The translations under genes and the position numbers were made by a program. This document shows positions 8,271 to 15,946 of a stretch of 64,000 nt of DNA, in pieces. Source of the stretch: Pseudomonas sp. LS44 (GTDB lineage Bacteria > Pseudomonadota > Gammaproteobacteria > Pseudomonadales > Pseudomonadaceae); NCBI RefSeq assembly GCF_024730785.1, contig NZ_CP102830.1, positions 620,001-684,000 on the forward strand. Direction: 5' to 3'. The notes below the pieces were generated by a model that was given only the letters and a program-made list of their open reading frames with translations, had not been told where the DNA came from and did not search any database. Within the stretch, counting starts at the first letter, position 1; every line of letters starts with the position of its first letter.

Positions 8271-9857
8271 ATGTCTTCGGTACAAGCCAATCTTTGCCAT
8301 CCTCTCCTCACCAGTGAGCTGCAGGCGCTTCCGCCAATCGCACAGAACGCCGAGGTGTTGAAAGGCTCCAGCGAGGTGCTGATCATCGTCGAGCGCAGGG
8401 AGGACTGGTCCTCCTACCTGCCCAGCGAAAACATGCTCACCGCGCAGGAGTACCTGGAGCAATCGCGCAGTGGCGAGAGCGGCAAGCGGACTCAAGTGAT
8501 CAACCTGTGTCGCAACTACAAGTACCTGGGGCACGGCTATTACTGCTCGCTGCTGGCGGAAGCACGCGGACACCGGGTCATTCCCTCGATACGCACCGTC
8601 AGCGAGCTGGCGCGCAAGTCGCTCTACGGCCTCGCGCTGGACGACCTGGAGAAATCGCTAGAGAAGGCGCTGGCGCAGCATCCGTGTGCCGACACCGAAG
8701 GTTTCACCCTCAGCCTGTACTTCGGCAAGACCGACCTGGCCCCCTTGCAGGACATCGCTCGCCAGCTGTTCGAGGCGTTTCCCTGCCCGGTCCTGCTGGT
8801 CGACTTCCGCAAAGGCGACGGCTGGCAGATCGCTGGTCTGCGCCCTGGTTCACTGCACAAGTTGCGCGAGAATCAGGAGGATCAATTTGCCCAAGCCCTC
8901 GATGGCTTCAGCCGCAAAGTCTGGCGTACACCGCAATCACGCCAAGTGACGCGCTACGACCTGGCCATCCTGCACAACCCGGAGGAAGAGCTGCCGCCCT
9001 CCAACGCTCAGGCTCTGGAGAACTTCGTACGGGTCGGCAAGATGCTGGGCGTCGACGTCGACCTGATCGAGAAGAAGGACTACTCACGCCTGGCCGAATA
9101 CGACGCGCTGCTGATTCGCGAAACCACCAGCGTCGACGACCATACCTACCGCTTTGCCAAGAAGGCCGAGAGCGAGGGGTTGATCGTGATGGACGACCCG
9201 ACTTCGATCCTGCGCTGCACCAACAAGGTCTACCTCACCGACCTGCTGCGCAGCCACGACTTGAGCATGCCCGCCACGGAGATCCTCTACCGTGACAATC
9301 CCCAGGAACTGGACAAAGTCGGCGAACGTCTGGGCTTTCCGCTGGTCCTGAAGATTCCCGACGGCTGCTTCTCACGCGGCGTGATCAAGGTGGAAAACCC
9401 GCAGCAGCTGCGCGCAGCCAGTAGCGAGTTGTTCGAGCACTCGGTGCTGCTGCTGGCGCAGGAGTTCCTGTTCACCGAGTACGACTGGCGCATCGGCGTG
9501 CTCAATCGCCAGCCGATCTTTGCCTGCCAGTACTTCATGTCCAAGGGGCACTGGCAGATCGTTAACCACAAGGCCCAGGGTACTGAAGTGATCGGCGAAT
9601 GCCGCACGCTAGCGGTGGAGGATGCGCCCAAGGAGGTGGTGGATCTGGCGGTGAAGACCGCGAACCTGATCGGCGATGGGCTCTACGGTGTTGACCTCAA
9701 AGAGGTCGGCGGCAGCGTCAAGGTGATCGAGGTGAACGACAACCCCAACCTCGACGCCGGCATCGAGGACGCCCACCTGGGCGACCAGCTTTACCGGCAG
9801 GTGCTGGAGGACTTCGTCCGCCGGCTCGAACTCAAACGACGTGGCGCCGCGCGCTGA
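8271..9857 (+). CDS. RimK-like ATP-grasp ligase with RLAN N-terminal domain
   Basis: A 528-residue protein. Residues about 25-190 look like the RimK-like ATP-grasp N-terminal (RLAN) domain (VLIIVERREDW, CRNYKYLGHGYYCSLLAEA). Residues about 290-515 form the ATP-grasp ligase core: NKVYLTDLLRSHDLSMP, FPLVLKIPDGCFSRGV, EFLFTEYDWRIGVL, and the Mg/ATP-binding VIEVNDNPNLDAG. ATP-grasp enzymes of this group join a carboxylate to an amine through an acyl-phosphate, as RimK adds Glu to ribosomal protein S6. The ATG at 8271 was chosen; a TTG 11 codons upstream is possible. It heads a block with a CorA-like protein, a GNAT-peptidase fusion and a glutamine-synthetase-like ligase. The acceptor molecule is unknown. 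Confidence 0.87.
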   Translation: MSSVQANLCHPLLTSELQALPPIAQNAEVLKGSSEVLIIVERREDWSSYLPSENMLTAQEYLEQSRSGESGKRTQVINLCRNYKYLGHGYYCSLLAEARGHRVIPSIRTVSELARKSLYGLALDDLEKSLEKALAQHPCADTEGFTLSLYFGKTDLAPLQDIARQLFEAFPCPVLLVDFRKGDGWQIAGLRPGSLHKLRENQEDQFAQALDGFSRKVWRTPQSRQVTRYDLAILHNPEEELPPSNAQALENFVRVGKMLGVDVDLIEKKDYSRLAEYDALLIRETTSVDDHTYRFAKKAESEGLIVMDDPTSILRCTNKVYLTDLLRSHDLSMPATEILYRDNPQELDKVGERLGFPLVLKIPDGCFSRGVIKVENPQQLRAASSELFEHSVLLLAQEFLFTEYDWRIGVLNRQPIFACQYFMSKGHWQIVNHKAQGTEVIGECRTLAVEDAPKEVVDLAVKTANLIGDGLYGVDLKEVGGSVKVIEVNDNPNLDAGIEDAHLGDQLYRQVLEDFVRRLELKRRGAAR

Positions 9858-9866
9858 GGTGGCAAG

Positions 9867-10814
9867 ATGCGTCAGAGCTACCTGCTGAACGACGGGGCCT
9901 TGCTGCCCTGCGAGGACGATGCGGCCCCGTTGCAACTGTGCATTGCACCGAGTGCCGAGGAACGAGACTGGCTGCGCCGCAGCTTCGGCCTGGATGCGCA
10001 TACCCTGGATTCGGCGCTGGATCCGGACGAGGTGTCGCGCGTCGAGTTTCTTCCCGAGGCACTGTTCCTCATCTGGAAACGCCCGGAAAGCTACTCCGGC
10101 AACGAGCGCTGCGCCTTCGAAGTCTCGTCCTTCGGCATGATGCTCAACGCGAACCAGCTAGTTCTGATCTCCAACGCCGACTCCCTGCTCGGCGACCTGC
10201 ACGTGCGCCGCGACTTGCATCGCCCGCTGGATATTCTGCTGGCAGTGCTTCTGAGCAACATTCATCACTATCAGGGCCACCTCAAGGTCATCAAACTGGT
10301 CGCTCGCGAGTTGCAGCAGCGCTTCAACCAAACCCTGCACAACCGGCATCTGCTGCAGATGTTCGGCCTCAGCGAGAGCCTGATCTACTACCTGAACGCC
10401 ATCCAGAGCAATGGTGCGGTACTGGGCCGGCTGCGTGATCAAGGCGAGCGGCTGAAATTCCCGCCGGAGGCGCTGGCGCTGCTCGACGACCTGATCATCG
10501 AGAACGAGCAGTGCATCCGCCAGGCCGAAATCTATGCCTCGGTGCTGTCGGGGCTGATGGATGCGCGCGGCAATCTGCTGAACGCCAACATGAATGAAAT
10601 GCTGCGCAAGCTCACCCTGATCAACGTGGTGTTCCTGCCGCTGAACCTGATCGCCGGTATTGGCGGCATGTCCGAGTTCAGCGCGGTGACCCAGGCCATC
10701 CCCTGGTGGGTGTCCTATCCGCTGTTCGTCGCCTCCCTGGCGGCGCTGTCCGGGCTGATGCTGGTGGTCCTGCGTCGCTTGCTCGGTGCTTCCGCGCCGG
10801 GGTCCAGGGCCTGA
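9867..10814 (+). CDS. CorA/ZntB-like membrane protein lacking the GMN motif
   Basis: A 315-residue CorA-superfamily protein with a long soluble N-terminal region and two C-terminal membrane helices (about 250-270 and 282-305). The loop before the second helix, GMN in true CorA channels, reads GIGGMSEF, so Asn is replaced by Ser. GMN is needed for Mg2+ selectivity in characterised CorA proteins, so another ion or a non-transport role is likely (inference). It has a good ribosome site (GAGGTGG) and starts nine bases after the ATP-grasp gene, so it is in the same operon. Confidence 0.83.
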   Translation: MRQSYLLNDGALLPCEDDAAPLQLCIAPSAEERDWLRRSFGLDAHTLDSALDPDEVSRVEFLPEALFLIWKRPESYSGNERCAFEVSSFGMMLNANQLVLISNADSLLGDLHVRRDLHRPLDILLAVLLSNIHHYQGHLKVIKLVARELQQRFNQTLHNRHLLQMFGLSESLIYYLNAIQSNGAVLGRLRDQGERLKFPPEALALLDDLIIENEQCIRQAEIYASVLSGLMDARGNLLNANMNEMLRKLTLINVVFLPLNLIAGIGGMSEFSAVTQAIPWWVSYPLFVASLAALSGLMLVVLRRLLGASAPGSRA

Positions 10815-10883
10815 CTCTGCCGTCTGAGCTGCAAACCATGCTGGATAGCCCCAGCGCCATTTAATCGCTCCCGAGGATCAACC

Positions 10884-11045
10884 ATGGAACCCGTGCACAT
10901 TGGCCTTTGCGTGCTGATTGCCATCCTGCTGTTTGCCTTCGCCATCAACTACTTCGATCGCCGCCTCAAGTCGGAGCCCCTCGGTCAGCCGGCCGAGGGC
11001 ACGAGGACCTTGAAGCGGGCGAGCGACAAGCCAGCGAAACGCTGA
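10884..11045 (+). CDS. Small single-pass membrane protein
   Basis: A 53-residue protein with a ribosome site (GAGGATCAACC before ATG). Residues about 5-23 (HIGLCVLIAILLFAFAINY) form one membrane helix, followed by a basic, soluble tail (DRRLKSEP ... KRASDKPAKR). It lies between the CorA-like gene and the GNAT-peptidase gene, on the same strand with short gaps. Small size and position suggest a membrane anchor, subunit or even a substrate of the neighbouring ligase/peptidase enzymes. No family is recognised. Confidence 0.6.
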   Translation: MEPVHIGLCVLIAILLFAFAINYFDRRLKSEPLGQPAEGTRTLKRASDKPAKR

Positions 11046-11086
11046 TCACTCCTCGGAACGCCCATCACAACGGTCGAAATTTGTTC

Positions 11087-12208
11087 ATGGAATTCTTGTT
11101 TCGCAATGCCGTCGCCGAAGATCTCGCGTCGCTGCTCGCCCTGGAAAACCAGTGTTTCGAGCACGACCGACTGTCGCCCCGCAGCTTCCAGTGGATGATC
11201 AAGCGCGCCCACGCAAGCCTGATCGTGGCGCAGTACCAGGGCCGGGTAATGGGTTACGCGCTGTTGCTGTTCCACCGTGGCACATCACTGGCGCGGCTCT
11301 ATTCCATCGCCATCGCCCCTGATGCCCGCGGCCATGGCCTGGGCAAACGCCTGTTAGCCGAGGCCGAGCAGAAGGCGCGCGACCACGACTGTGCCTACCT
11401 CCGCCTGGAGGTGCGCACGGACAACGCGGCGGCGATCCATCTCTATGAAGGCGCGGGCTATCGGCGCTTCGCCCAGGTCGACGACTACTACGAAGACCAC
11501 GCGCAGGCGCTGCGCTACGAGAAGCGAATCATCGAGCGGCAGCTCGATGATTCGCGCCTCGTGCCGTACTACCAGCAAACCACTGAATTCACCTGCGGTC
11601 CCGCCTGCCTGATGATGGCCATGGCAGCCCTCCAGCCGGGGCGCTTCCTGGGTCGTCTCGAAGAAGTGCAGCTCTGGCGGGAGGCGACAACCATCTTCAT
11701 GACCTCCGGACACGGCGGCTGCAGCCCTCAGGGCTTGGCCCTGGCCGCGTTTCGCCGGGGATTCCGGGTGCGTCTGCAGGTCAGCATCCAAGGGCCACTG
11801 TTTCTCAATGGCGTGCGCCGCGAAAGCAAGCGAGACGTTATGCGTCTGGTGCACGAGGCGTTCTGCGCGGAACTGCAGCGCAGTGATGTGGAACAGCTGT
11901 CCAGCAGCCCCTTCGACATGCCCCAGCTCCTCGCCGCAGGCGGCCAGCCGCTGGTGCTGATCAGCAACTACCGGCTCACTCGCACCAAGGCTCCCCATTG
12001 GGTCCTAGTCACCGGCTGCGATGAGGACTTCGTCTACCTGCACGATCCGGACATCGACCATAGCCGCCACAGACAGGCACTGGACTGCCAGAACGTGCCC
12101 GTGAGCCATGGGCAGTTTCAGCGCATGCGCGTGTTCGGTGGCAGCAAGCTACGCGCAGCGGTCGTGCTCTTCCACCGCGAGGCGAGCACTCGCCAACGAG
12201 GTGAGTGA
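11087..12208 (+). CDS. GNAT acetyltransferase fused to C39-like cysteine peptidase
   Basis: A 373-residue two-domain protein. Residues about 1-150 are a RimI-like GNAT domain (IAPDARGHGLGKRLL acetyl-CoA loop; NAAAIHLYEGAGY). Residues about 155-365 resemble the Peptidase_C39-like (DUF3335-type) family: Cys170 in FTCGPAC, His304 in APHWVLV and Asp320 in LHDPD make a plausible catalytic triad. C39 peptidases cut leader peptides, often at double-glycine sites. The ATG at 11087 has a weak ribosome site. Predicted partners are the ATP-grasp and glutamine-synthetase-like enzymes on each side. Activity of both domains is inferred from motifs. Confidence 0.85.
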   Translation: MEFLFRNAVAEDLASLLALENQCFEHDRLSPRSFQWMIKRAHASLIVAQYQGRVMGYALLLFHRGTSLARLYSIAIAPDARGHGLGKRLLAEAEQKARDHDCAYLRLEVRTDNAAAIHLYEGAGYRRFAQVDDYYEDHAQALRYEKRIIERQLDDSRLVPYYQQTTEFTCGPACLMMAMAALQPGRFLGRLEEVQLWREATTIFMTSGHGGCSPQGLALAAFRRGFRVRLQVSIQGPLFLNGVRRESKRDVMRLVHEAFCAELQRSDVEQLSSSPFDMPQLLAAGGQPLVLISNYRLTRTKAPHWVLVTGCDEDFVYLHDPDIDHSRHRQALDCQNVPVSHGQFQRMRVFGGSKLRAAVVLFHREASTRQRGE

Positions 12209-12396
12209 ACGACAGATCGGTGCAGAACGGCTGGGGCCGGAGGGCGGAATGCCTATCGCTCGAGGGTGAGAACTAGCCGCCCTGGCTCGGCGTCAGCGAC
12301 CGTTTCCCGCTCACTGGCGCTATGAAAACCACACCGCTGAGTGTTCTGGGTTCTCATCTACTCACTCGAATAAAGATCAAAGGAGTAATAACTACC

Positions 12397-13731
12397 ATGG
12401 GCGCCGTCTGCTCTGACCTGCTGGCTGAAGTCCGCGCCTTCCGCGCGCAACACCCGCAGGTGCGTTACGTCGACCTGATTTCCCTGGACATTCCTGGGCA
12501 TTTTTATGGCAAGCGCTATCCAGTCGAGATGCTCGAGAAGGTAGCCGCGGGCAGCGTCCTCAAACTGCCGCAGAACTGCGTGTTGCTGGGCGTGCAGGGT
12601 GGAATGTTCAAAATTGGCAACTATTGCTTCAACGACGGCGACCCGGATGCCCGGCGCCGCTTAGTGCCCAGCACGCTGAAGCCGGTGAGCTGGGAAGCGC
12701 AGCCGCTGGGGCAGATGCTGATCACTTCGGATGGTACCGAGGCACCGATCACCTTCGAGCCCCGCGAAGTCTTGGCGCAGGTACTGGCACGTCTACGGGA
12801 CAAAGACATCCACCCGGTGGTGGCCTTCGAGCTGGAGTTCTACCTCTTCGATAAGCAGCTGCTCAATGGCCGGCCGCAGTTCCCCCGCGATCCGCTGACG
12901 GGCGATGCGGACGATCAGCCGAATATGCACATCGAACGGCTGTCGCGCTTCTCCCCGGTGCTCGATGAAATGGTCGAGGCAGCACGGGCGCAAGGCATCG
13001 ACGCCACGGTGATCACCGCCGAACGCGGCCCTGGTCAGTTCGAGATCAATTTCGGTCACCTCGCTGACGGCTTGCGTGCAGCCGATTGGGCCGCCCTGTT
13101 TTGCCGCAGCACCCGAGGAGTGGCCCTCAAGCACGGCTACCGCGCCAGCTTTATGGCGAAGCCTTACTTGCAGCACGCGGGCAGCGGCATGCACGTGCAT
13201 GTCAGCCTCTACGATGCGGCGGGTAATAACTTGTTGGCGGCTGACCAGCAGCAAGCATTGCGCCATGCGGTGGCCGGTTGCCTGGAGCTGCGGCCCCATT
13301 GCATGCCGATCTTCGCGCCGAACCAGAATGCCTTGCGTCGCTATGGCGGTGCGGTGTGGGTCAATTGGGGCTTCGAGGATCGCAATGCCTGCGTGCGGGT
13401 TCCCGAGTCGGACCCGCATAACCTGCGCATCGAGCATCGCCTGGCCAGTGCCGATGCCAACCCTTATCTAGTGCTGGCGGCCATCCTCTGTGGGATGGAG
13501 CAGGGTCTGGAGCAGCAGCGCGAGCCGATCGCGCCGCTGCATGAAGGCCATGGCAGCGGAATCGACTTCCCCCTGGACATGTTCGACGCGGTGCGTGCCA
13601 TGCAACGCCAGCCACAACTGCGTGAGGGCTTGGGTGCGGAGTTTGTCGATGTCTACTGCGAGAACAAGCGCCAGGACCACTTGGCTTTTATGCAAGAGAT
13701 CGGGGGGCGCGAATACCGCTGGTATCTGTAA
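12397..13731 (+). CDS. Glutamine synthetase-like ligase (type I, PuuA-like)
   Basis: A 444-residue protein with a glutamine-synthetase N-terminal beta-grasp and C-terminal catalytic domain. Motifs include VAFELEFYLFD, ERGPGQFEINFGH, FMAKPYLQHAGSGMHVHVSL and the C-terminal RIEHRLASADANPYL. Length and motifs resemble gamma-glutamyl-polyamine or other GS-like amide ligases rather than the housekeeping GlnA. It would use ATP to join glutamate (or another acid) to an amine. The ATG at 12397 follows AAGGAG about 11 bases upstream; a start 25 codons upstream is less likely. A 190-base gap separates it from the peptidase gene, so it may have its own promoter. Confidence 0.85.
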   Translation: MGAVCSDLLAEVRAFRAQHPQVRYVDLISLDIPGHFYGKRYPVEMLEKVAAGSVLKLPQNCVLLGVQGGMFKIGNYCFNDGDPDARRRLVPSTLKPVSWEAQPLGQMLITSDGTEAPITFEPREVLAQVLARLRDKDIHPVVAFELEFYLFDKQLLNGRPQFPRDPLTGDADDQPNMHIERLSRFSPVLDEMVEAARAQGIDATVITAERGPGQFEINFGHLADGLRAADWAALFCRSTRGVALKHGYRASFMAKPYLQHAGSGMHVHVSLYDAAGNNLLAADQQQALRHAVAGCLELRPHCMPIFAPNQNALRRYGGAVWVNWGFEDRNACVRVPESDPHNLRIEHRLASADANPYLVLAAILCGMEQGLEQQREPIAPLHEGHGSGIDFPLDMFDAVRAMQRQPQLREGLGAEFVDVYCENKRQDHLAFMQEIGGREYRWYL

Positions 13732-14032
13732 ACGATTAAAGGGGGAGTCTTGGGTATCAAAAAAACTTGTAATAAATCAAACAGATAGAAATTGAACAAG
13801 CCTGTTTTGAGCAACAGCTTGGGTTGCACTACTAAAATCCAGGATCATCCCCATGCAGGCCAGACTCCGCCTGGCGACCTCCGCGCCGACTCACATCTCA
13901 ATGGCATTGCCCATCCGTTTCGTAAAAAATACCGCCACGCAAAACAGCGCTTCTTGGCCGGAACCTGCCGTTTGCAACCGGCTGCTTCTGGCCGGATAGC
14001 GACGGTCTGGCTTTAACCGTCGCTATGCATGG
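13732..14032. other. Intergenic with one strong hairpin
   Basis: No gene seen. The segment 13996-14026 has a perfect 10-bp stem (ATAGCGACGG / CCGTCGCTAT) with an 11-base loop. It is not followed by a T-run on either strand. It lies just beyond the 3' end of the recombinase gene and could be a terminator, a repeat remnant or a recombination site. Confidence 0.45.
13996..14026. repeat. 10-bp perfect inverted repeat beside recombinase
   Basis: Arms 13996-14005 and 14017-14026 match exactly. It lies 7 bases from the recombinase stop codon on the minus strand. A shortened form of the same phrase occurs near 8022-8053. Confidence 0.55.
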
Positions 14033-14653
14033 TCAGACCTCGGTCTGCTCCGCCATTTCCAAGGCGTCATCGACCTCAATTCCTAGGTATCGGACGGTGC
14101 TTTCAAGCTTCGTATGGCCGAGCAGGAGTTGGACTGCCCTCAGGTTCTTCGTTCTGCGATAGATCAGTGATGCCTTCGTACGCCGCAGCGTGTGGGTGCC
14201 ATACATGGCTGGATCAAGGCCAATGGCTGTCACCCAGGTTTTGACGATTCGAGCGTATTGCCTGGTGGAGAGATGATCTGAGCCGTGCAGCCGGCTCGGA
14301 AATAGGCAGTCCTCGCTGCGGAGCTGGGCCTGATGCATCCAGGCATCCAGAGCCGCCCGGGTTTGCTCAGTGATCTCAAATTGCACTGGGCGCTGAGTTT
14401 TCTGCTGCATCACGATGGCTCGCGACGACACATGATCTCCATGGGCTATGTCCCGCACACGAAGCTTGGTTAAGTCGCCGGCTCGCAGCTTGCTGTCGAT
14501 CGCCAGGTCGAATAGAGCAAGATCCCGGGTTCTCTCCGCGATCTGGAGCCTTACCCGGATGGCCCAAATATCTCTGAGCCGCAGTGGGGCTTTCTGCCCG
14601 ACTAGCTTTCCCTTGTTCCAAGGGCAATGGTTGTAGATGGCGCTGGATTTCAT
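14033..14653 (-). CDS. Tyrosine recombinase (short, catalytic domain only)
   Basis: A 206-residue integrase of the XerC/FimB fold without the usual N-terminal core-binding domain. Box I contains the first arginine (SKLRAGDLTKL), box II has HTLRRTKASL, then LLGHTKLESTVRYLG supplies the last His and the nucleophilic Tyr. All signature residues look intact, so it may be active. Solo integrases of about 200 residues are known as phase-variation or island enzymes. It borders the chromate-resistance operon, which fits an acquired segment. No matching attachment repeats were found. Confidence 0.85.
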   Translation of the reverse strand: MKSSAIYNHCPWNKGKLVGQKAPLRLRDIWAIRVRLQIAERTRDLALFDLAIDSKLRAGDLTKLRVRDIAHGDHVSSRAIVMQQKTQRPVQFEITEQTRAALDAWMHQAQLRSEDCLFPSRLHGSDHLSTRQYARIVKTWVTAIGLDPAMYGTHTLRRTKASLIYRRTKNLRAVQLLLGHTKLESTVRYLGIEVDDALEMAEQTEV

Positions 14654-15001
14654 GGCTTGTCCTCCGTGTTGAGGGAGAGCAAGGGTGGATCAGTCACGGC
14701 ACATGGTCGCTAACCGGCCATCTGTGGCCCATAGCGGCCATTCATCAATCCCTGAGGGCGGAGCTCGATCAGCTCGTCATGAGCACGAGGCGTAACGGGC
14801 CACCTATGGGGTTTAGCAGCTCATCGTAGAAGGCTGCTGCGGCACCCCGAATCGTTGTTGTCGAACGTCTGATGAGCTGTCATCTGATTGGTATTGGAAC
14901 CTAGCCAGGATCCGATAAATGGGCCCTTGCTGACAGTGCTTCACAATCGTTCCGTACAGGTATAGCGTAGCGATTACTACTTTATATGTATTTATTTCTA
15001 C
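14654..15001. other. Intergenic, AT-richer promoter region of chrB
   Basis: No gene seen. The last 60 bases before chrB (TACTACTTTATATGTATTTA) are clearly AT-richer than the surroundings and include good candidates for a -10 element. ChrB proteins of other bacteria are chromate-sensing repressors, so an operator could lie here, but no clear palindrome was identified. Confidence 0.4.
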
Positions 15002-15946
15002 ATGGATAACTGGCTCTCTCTGATCATCGCTCTGCCGACCGCCAACGCTACGGAACGCATGCGCGCCTGGCGCGCTCTCAAGGCCCGTGGTGCTGCGGTA
15101 CTGCGCGACGGCGTCTATTTGCTACCCGACAACCCCACCTGCCGGGAGGCGCTGGAAAGCGTCGAGCGCGACATCTTGGGCAGCAACGGCACAGCCTTTT
15201 TGCTCCCAATCAATGATCCGCAAGGATCTCGCTTCATTGAGCTGTTCGACCGTGGCGAGGACTATGCCAAGCTGCGCGTCGAGATCGAGGCGTGCCAGGC
15301 TCAACTGAATTCGGATAACGCCCTCGCCAGCACCAGGCAGGTACGCAAGCTGCGTAAGGCGCATGCTCAGGTGGAGGCCATCGATTTCTTCCCTGCTGCT
15401 GCTCGGCAAAAGACCGACATGGCCCTTAAAGCACTGGAAACAGCCATCAGCCGGGCGCTGTCGCAGGATGAACCGAGCAGCCATGATCATCCGATTGCAC
15501 GTCTCGACCGCAGTGACTACCAAGGTCGCTTCTGGGCTACACGTAAGCGGCCATGGGTCGACCGGCTGGCCAGTGCCTGGTTGATCCGCCGCTTTATCGA
15601 TCCGGATGCCACGTTCCTCTGGCTGGACACGCCAAGTGATTGCCCCGCTGACGCGCTGGGCTTCGATTTCGACGGCGCGACCTTCAGCCACGTAGGGAAC
15701 CGCGTCACCTTCGAAACGCTGCAAGCCAGCTTTGGGCTGGCCGAGTCAGGCCTCAGCCGTATCGCTGCCCTGGTGCATTACCTGGATGTCGGTGGTGTTC
15801 AACCCTCCGAGGCTTCCGGCATAGAGCGGGTACTGGCCGGGCTGCGCGAAACCATCCCTAACGACGATCACCTGCTGACGGCTGCTTGCGCCATCTTCGA
15901 TGGGCTGCTGGCGGCATTTGTGACAGAAGAGTTCCCAAATGAATGA
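15002..15946 (+). CDS. chrB: Chromate resistance regulator ChrB
   Basis: A 314-residue ChrB with an N-terminal ChrB.N-like region (WLSLIIALPTANATERMRAW, then RRGVYLLP-type stretch DGVYLLPDN) and a C-terminal ChrB.C domain (RKRPWVDRLASAWLIRRFID, then DPDATFLWL). In studied systems ChrB senses chromate and controls chrA, and may also help reduce it. It overlaps chrA by eight bases, giving a tightly coupled operon. A separate ChrB.C-like protein lies two genes downstream. Confidence 0.88.
   Translation: MDNWLSLIIALPTANATERMRAWRALKARGAAVLRDGVYLLPDNPTCREALESVERDILGSNGTAFLLPINDPQGSRFIELFDRGEDYAKLRVEIEACQAQLNSDNALASTRQVRKLRKAHAQVEAIDFFPAAARQKTDMALKALETAISRALSQDEPSSHDHPIARLDRSDYQGRFWATRKRPWVDRLASAWLIRRFIDPDATFLWLDTPSDCPADALGFDFDGATFSHVGNRVTFETLQASFGLAESGLSRIAALVHYLDVGGVQPSEASGIERVLAGLRETIPNDDHLLTAACAIFDGLLAAFVTEEFPNE

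Noticed and set aside
13996..14026. Perfect hairpin as an attachment site for the recombinase
   Set aside because: No second copy at the far end of the chromate segment was found, so an att role is unsupported.
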